Assembly (NCBI RefSeq): GCF_030272615.1 | Contig: NC_081406.1 | Span: 244,707,218-244,771,217 of the forward strand | Length of the DNA: 64,000 nucleotides | Direction: 5' to 3' | DNA from: Cryptomeria japonica | Taxonomy: Eukaryota > Streptophyta > Pinopsida > Cupressales > Cupressaceae | In this document: positions 58,551 through 64,000 of the stretch, one piece after another | Layout of the letters: the number at the start of each line of letters is the position of its first letter | Numbering within the stretch: the first letter of the stretch is position 1 | Made by a program: the position numbers and the translations under genes | The notes under the pieces: generated by a model | Database searches by the model: none | What the model was told of the DNA's origin: nothing | Seen by the model: only the letters and a program-made list of their open reading frames with translations

Positions 58551-61500
58551 ATGGCTTTTGGATTGGTGTACCGAGGCCATGAAGCGCAGACTAGCAGCGA
58601 TGAGTACTCGCCGAAGCCACCGAAGAGTTGGACTATTACTAGGCCAGTGGATTATTTGCTTAAAGAGCAGCGGCTTGTGTTTATTTTCATTGGAATTGCC
58701 TTAGCATCTGCGTTTTTCATTCTTCAGCCTGGATTTTTTGCATCAAATGTTGCCGAGGAGACCAAATTTGTGGCTAAGGAGCCGGGCCACCGTATCGTGT
58801 ATGAAAATCCTGTAACCGGGATTTCTCACTATGATCGTAGTCGATTTTCGATGGTGAATTCAGGGGCAAAAGTGCCCCTCGGATTGAAGAGGAAGACTCT
58901 GCGCGTTGTTGTCACTGGCGGCGCCGGATTTGTAGGCAGTCACCTGGTAGACAGGCTTATGCAGAGAGGCGACAGTGTTATTGTTGTTGACAATTTCTTT
59001 ACTGGAAGGAAGGAAAATGTGATGCATCATTTTGGCAATCCGAGATTTGAGATGATAAGACATGATGTTGTGGAACCGCTCTTGTTGGAGGTCGATCAGA
59101 TCTACCATTTGGCTTGCCCTGCTTCACCTGTTCATTACAAGTTTAATCCAGTCAAGACTATCATATCCTTAACAAGCCTGAATAAAAATACGTCCCTTTT
59201 CCATTCGGTTAATAGATTGTTGTTTATGTTTTTTTTTTTTCCTGTTATAATCTTTAATTCAAGCTATACAAGACCAATGTGGTGGGAACCTTGAACATGC
59301 TGGGATTGGCAAAGCGAGTTGGGGCAAGGTTTTTGCTCACTAGTACCAGTGAAGTTTATGGAGATCCTCTTCAACATCCTCAAGTTGAAACATATTGGGG
59401 CAATGTCAATCCTATTGGTAAGCTTATTTTTACATTAAATATTGTTGAAAATTAAATTAGATTTTAGTTTTGGTTTTGGGGATTCTGCCGTGTGAAATAC
59501 CCATTAACAGGATTCTCTATGGTATTCTGTGACATTCAGGAGTTCGAAGTTGCTATGATGAGGGCAAGCGTACAGCAGAAACCTTGGCAATGGATTACCA
59601 CAGGGGAGCGAATGTTGAGGTCTGGTTGCAAATCTGAGTTTTGACTCTGTTTTGATTTAAAAATAGTCTTTGCATTTCGCCATCTTTGTCGTACGCTCTT
59701 AATAAGATTCATTGGTATTTTTATTTTAGGTTCGGATTGCTCGAATCTTCAATACATATGGTCCACGGATGTGTATTGATGATGGCAGGGTTGTAAGCAA
59801 TTTTGTTGCACAGGTCAGTGCTCTCTTTCTTTTTAAGGTATAGAGGTCATTCTTGTTCATCAGTTGTTAATATTTAGATCATGTCCGCTATGGGTTATAT
59901 CACAGGTAATCGCTCATCTATATGGTATCCATTTCTGATTATTATCTGGGCACTATGTTGAAGCATTGACTCTACATTAATTTAAACGAATTTTTTAGAC
60001 AACATGCTAAATCGTTTAGTAAGTTATTGAGATTGCATCTTTAAAATTTTTTTTTATGGTTTCGGATGTTTGTATTTTTCCTCTCTTTTGTTTTCTTTGT
60101 CTCAGTGGACGGTGTCTTTTAGTTTCTTCTGATGTAAGCGGTATCTGATGTGTGTTGTGTTCTATATTTGAATTCATTAGGCTAAAAATACTCAATTCCA
60201 ACTCTTCGCTTTAAAGGGCCTGTAGTCACTTAACCAGGAGTTGCATCTGGCCTTTTCCCATCTTTAGAGTGTCGATCATAGCAGAGTTTTAGAGTAGAAC
60301 CATGATGGGCAGGGTGAAACTTAGGTGATAATTAAGGATATTTTGGCTTTCCCTTGGCTTTTACCTTGCGGAGATCAGATCCATTTGTATCTTTTTTTTT
60401 GACTGTTGAAGCATATGGGTTAAAATGCTAAGGCACACTAGATTCCTGAAAAGTTTGAACTAGACTGTAAAGTTATCCAACAGGGGATATGCACCAGCTG
60501 CCAGAGGTAATCAATCCCTGGTGACAGGGGACTTATACCTCATTCATTGGAGGAACAGCTTAAGCAATATGAATGATAAAAGCATAATACTGTTGACTGT
60601 CACCCCTGCATACATGGCAAGAATGTTTGTGCTCATGATTGGGCATTGGATCAATCAACAAACTGAGTGATTCATAATTTCATACAATGGACAATCTGTG
60701 TTCTCTTCAATTTAAAATGTCACCAGAATTGTAAATTGCAAATATGATATAGGTTTTCCTCGCTATTTTTTGGATTTGTCATTTAATCATTTTACAATGC
60801 CATGCAGGCTTTGCGCAGGGAACCTTTGACTGTTTATGGTGATGGGAAACAGACCAGGAGTTTCCAATATGTCTCTGATCTGGTAAGCTGAACACAGCAA
60901 CAAAAAAATAAAGTAAAAAAGTAAAGTATTTTATTTAATAGGTTGTGGGTAGTTCTATTTTGTTATTTCATGTCACATATTAAACTATGTATTGGCAATC
61001 CTGAAGGTTGAAGGTCTTATGAGACTAATGGAGGGTGAGCATGTTGGTCCATTCAATCTTGGGAACCCTGGGGAATTTACGATGTTGGAACTTGCACAGG
61101 TCAGTGTTGAACCTTATAGCTTTATGCCATTGAATTGAATGTGTTGCAAGCTTAAGTGTACATGGTTTCTATACCATATAGAGTTGGTTGTATGGCTTAG
61201 GCTTGAAATTGCATACAAGCTATGCTCCATGGCATTCCAAGTTTTACAACTATGGGAAAATATTTCCTACAAATTTGCGTAACTTTCTGAAGTATGTGGT
61301 TCTGGAAGATCGTGTGTGTTAAAGGGTTTTTATATCCTGAAGACTAGTTAGAGGGCACACTAAAACACGTTATGATCAGTAAAAAACAAACGATTCTTGT
61401 GAATTTTAACTTTCACATTAATCATGTACTGCAGGTTGTCAAGGACACGATAGATCCCAATGCAAGGATTGAGTTCAGAGAAAACACACAAGATGACCCA

Positions 61501-61683
61501 CATAAGAGGAAACCTGACATCACTAAAGCTAAAGATCTCCTCGGCTGGGAACCTAAGGTGTCACTAAGAAAGGGCCTTCCCCTGATGGTAGAGGATTTCC
61601 GTCGTCGCATCTTTGGAGACCAGAAGGATGAGAGTATAAAGACGGCAAATAAACACATGTCATCAAATGGACAGTCATCGTGA
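58551..61683 (+). CDS. UXS: UDP-glucuronate decarboxylase (UDP-xylose synthase), membrane-anchored type
   Basis: This enzyme uses bound NAD+ to convert UDP-glucuronate to UDP-xylose and CO2, supplying xylan and other xylose-containing wall polymers. Seven coding exons: 58551-59162, 59270-59417, 59540-59619, 59730-59813, 60808-60882, 61007-61099 and 61435-61683. They total 1341 bases and encode 446 residues without a break. A cytosolic tail of about 40 residues precedes one membrane segment (about 42-62, '[17 protein letters not shown]'), the type II anchor of Golgi UXS forms. The Rossmann motif GGAGFVG is at 123-129. The short-chain dehydrogenase site has TSTSEVYG (228-235) and YDEGK (Tyr259, Lys263). 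'[17 protein letters not shown]' and '[10 protein letters not shown]' are UXS-typical. The ATG at 58551 is chosen because it gives the conserved plant N-terminus; an in-frame GTG at 58503 lies in the leader. All introns except the first are GT-AG. Confidence 0.96.
59163..59269 (+). other. AT-AC intron of UXS, U12-type
   Basis: A phase-0 intron of 107 bases. Its 5' end is ATATCCTTAA, the standard minor-spliceosome donor, and it ends in AC ('caagctatac') before exon 2 (AAG ACC AAT). A branch-site-like 'tctttaatt' lies 9-18 bases from the end, close to the U12 consensus and distance. The flanking protein sequence is continuous (KTI / KTNVVGT), so the boundaries are well supported. No GT donor is available at this point. 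Confidence 0.88.
59814..60807 (+). other. Largest UXS intron (994 bp)
   Basis: A GT-AG intron between the exons ending FVAQ and starting ALRREP. Nothing recognisable lies inside. Remaining introns are small: 59418-59539, 59620-59729, 60883-61006 and 61100-61434. Confidence 0.93.
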
Positions 61684-61940
61684 ATGATACCTGAATGCTT
61701 CGAAATGAATCTCTGTTTGCATGGCAGGTCCAGCAGGGTAAATCTTCAAGCTTTACCAAGAGGGCCTGGTTAGAATTTTATCTGTAGGTTTGGGTCATTT
61801 TATTCATTTATGGAATTTTCTGGCTCTCCGAGGCGTAGAGAATTTTTTTCTTTTTCTTGCAATTATCTATTGATCTGCCTTTCAATTTATCTATTGATCT
61901 GCCTTTCAATTTATGTAATAGCATCTAGCCCTCAGGGTTT
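61684..61940 (+). terminator. UXS 3' untranslated region
   Basis: This follows the TGA stop at 61681-61683 and is T-rich, with a 32-base duplication 'atctattgatctgcctttcaattt' like phrase around 61865-61915. No canonical AATAAA was found; the polyadenylation site is unknown and could lie inside the following tandem repeat. Confidence 0.45.
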
Positions 61941-62695
61941 ATCTGTTGTTATTTTTAACCATGACAAATTGTTGTCCAAGTGCCTTCTGCTGAAGGGTGT
62001 TAAAGAAGACAATTTGCATGTTTATGGTGAAAATATAGAAACTCTGGAGATTGTGAGCACACATGGGAAGATAAAATTGTGACATGAACATGGTGTGCTC
62101 AAATGTCCCGAGTTATTTAATTTTGGAAAATATTGGGAAATGATAAAGTTGTATTTGAAACCTGGTTTATATCAGTTGTTATTTTCAACCATAGCAAATT
62201 GTAGTCCAAGTGCCTTCTGTTGAAGGATGTTAAAGAAGATAAAATTGTGAGATGAACATGGTGTGCTCAAATGTCCTTAGTTATTTAATTTTGGAAAATA
62301 TTGGGAAATGATAAAGTTGTATTTCAAACTTGGTTTATATCAGTTGTTGTTTTCAACCATAGCAAATTGTTGTCAAGTGCCTTCTGTTGAAGGGTGTTAA
62401 AGAAGATAAAATTGTGAGATGAACATGGTTTTTAAATTGTCCCGAGTTATTTAATTTTGGAAAATATTGGGACATGATAGAGTTGTATTTGAAACCTGGT
62501 TTATATCAGTTATTTTCAGCCATTACAATTGTTGTCCAAGTGCCTTATCCTGAAGGGTGAAAATATAGAAACTCTGGAGATTGTGAGAACAGACGGGAAG
62601 ATAAAATTGTGATGTGAACGTGGTGTGCTAACATGTCCTGAGTTATTTAATTTTGAGAAATATTGGGAAATCATAAAGTTATGCTTGAAATACAG
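61941..62695 (+). repeat. Four-copy tandem repeat behind UXS
   Basis: Copies start near 61941, 62171, 62339 and 62505 (spacing 230, 168, 166). Each contains 'tccaagtgccttctg'-like, 'gataaaattgtga' and 'gttatttaattttg' words in order. The first and last copies share 'tatagaaactctggagattg' and its surroundings, which the two middle copies lack. Confidence 0.9.
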
Positions 62696-62775
62696 AACCG
62701 TCAAATTTTTAGTGTATCAATTATCAAATTTGAGAATACTTCTTACAAGCCAGGGGAAGAGCACCAGTAGTTGTC

Positions 62776-62880
62776 ATAGTTCCAATAACTGTTCACTACT
62801 TGTAACCATTATAGTTCTAATAACTGTTCACTACTTGTAACCGTTATAGTTCCAATAACTGTTCACTCTTTGTGCACCGA
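62776..62880 (+). repeat. 35-bp tandem repeat, three copies
   Basis: 'atagttccaataactgttca' plus 'ctacttgtaacc(a/g)tt' starts at 62776, 62811 and 62846; the last copy diverges at its end. A separate short duplication of 'ctgggccatttgtgca' follows at about 62970 and 62994. Confidence 0.92.
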
Positions 62881-64000
62881 ACCCCAAGCACTGTAATAAA
62901 TTCCACATGTACTAATAGCTGCTTGCTTTTTAACATGTTTGGACCATAATTGACCAATTTGTGCAGGACTTCTGGGCCATTTGTGCACAATTACTGGGCC
63001 ATTTGTGCATAAGTATTGACAATTTTAAGTGCACAGTTGTTAGGGCATCTTTAAGTAGGTATTGAGTGACACTTTGAAATGTGTACTTTTTGACCCTTGT
63101 CCGCATAATAGAGATCCCACATCATGCATTGTTACTACTCAAAAGCCAGAACAATAGCTATAGGGAGTTAAATCGCGTAAGAAGACAGCCAAAAAAGTCA
63201 TAAAAATCGGATGTACTGTTTAGGATCTGTGAGTGCTCAAAATTAGCTATAACGGTTACTGATACGCTTCCCCAACTACCAATATGTAGAAAATGAAAAT
63301 ATATAAAAGGTGGAACTTGTTTACAAATGGGCCTTGTACCAATAAACTCCCTTTGTTGTGAGACGAGTATGATAGTAGTCAAAATTAGAGCCTTCATCAG
63401 TGCTGCTGGCTGCTGTCACAAATCAGTCTGGAGTGTTTTTGGAACATTTAACATCTCTGTCAAGCCAGTCCTACTCAGTTAATGACTCAAGCCTAGGACC
63501 TCCAAATTTCACTTGCAGGGTGTTCGTCTGTGGTAAGTGATAACACGTTTTTTGTTGGTCCAAAACTAGTATACTCTCTATTGTCACTGTTGCTGTTCTG
63601 ACACTTAAGCTGCCTTTTCTTGATTAAACTTGGGTTTTCACAAACAACACATTGAATTTCCAGCGGATATAATGAAAAGGAATTGGGAATACAAGAGTTT
63701 GGGATTTTAATGCATCGTTAAATTTACACTTAAAATCCAGTTTTCTTTGAAAAATTCTGGAATGAAGTGGGAATTGAATCATGTTTAGATGGCGCTCTTA
63801 ATTATTTTTGATTATTTTATTGAACAAAACTGATTAAAAAAAGAATACAGTTTAAAAAAAAAACCGGAACCACCCTAATTCAGTTTTAGGTGGCACCCTA
63901 GTCATAATGGGGAGTTAAAAGTACGAAAAATAAAGGACCTTGCTGTGCAACACGTGCAACACACCATAATGACCATTGGCGTGTGCACTGACTAGGTTTT
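62881..64000. other. Unassigned DNA downstream of UXS
   Basis: No further gene was recognised. Open frames are short and lack recognisable domains. Composition is less extreme than at 37-57 kb. Confidence 0.4.

Noticed and set aside
58860-59108. 82-codon minus-strand frame
   Set aside because: Antisense shadow of UXS exon 1.
59163-59294. Continuation of the UXS exon 1 frame into the intron to a stop after 'MWWEP'
   Set aside because: This read-through ignores the ATATCCTT…AC intron and destroys the conserved KTNVVGT continuation found at 59270.
61810-62082. 90-codon plus-strand frame after UXS
   Set aside because: Overlaps the 3' UTR and the four-copy tandem repeat, with no domain.
1-64000. 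CRISPR arrays, bacterial operons, rRNA or intact tRNA genes
   Set aside because: None seen; the tRNA-like matches are retroelement primer sites and one SINE promoter.

Overview
The window looks like part of a large, repeat-rich seed-plant nuclear genome, most plausibly a gymnosperm (conifer-like). That assignment is an inference from style: AT-rich DNA, several layers of nested and decayed LTR retrotransposons, and one intact intron-containing plant gene. No organism-specific marker was recognised.

The left half (about 1-36.3 kb) is a stack of retroelements. The oldest recognisable host is a Ty3/gypsy relative on the minus strand (element H). Its gag lies at 27.3-28.9 kb, its protease and RNase H at 22.0-23.5 kb, and a further coding scrap at 4.2-4.35 kb. 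Two elements split H. A gag-protease-only element (T, 23503-27259, target duplication ccttt) has no RT, RNase H or integrase. A Ty1/copia element (C, 4353-21976, target duplication caaaa) is the other. A third element, an Athila-like Ty3/gypsy copy (G, 5438-16318, target duplication atcat), later landed inside the 3' LTR of C. The element ends, primer-binding sites and target duplications are readable at base level, so the order of events can be reconstructed. All coding parts are broken by stops, frameshifts or active-site changes, mostly transitions. A 5'-truncated copia element (S, 32.8-36.3 kb, plus strand) and several LTR-only fragments complete this half.

From 36.3 to 57 kb no protein gene was recognised. 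The DNA is AT-rich and holds LTR remnants, one tRNA-derived SINE (46.35-46.56 kb), microsatellites and local tandem or segmental duplications (units of 26, 42, 56, 143, about 115, about 270 and about 850 bp).

The one apparently functional gene is a membrane-anchored UDP-glucuronate decarboxylase (UDP-xylose synthase, UXS), plus strand, 58551-61683. Seven coding exons give an uninterrupted 446-residue protein. Its first intron has AT-AC ends and the features of a minor-spliceosome (U12) intron. The upstream 1.2 kb is GC/CpG-richer than the surroundings and carries three perfect G-boxes. Immediately downstream is a four-copy tandem repeat that starts close behind the stop codon.
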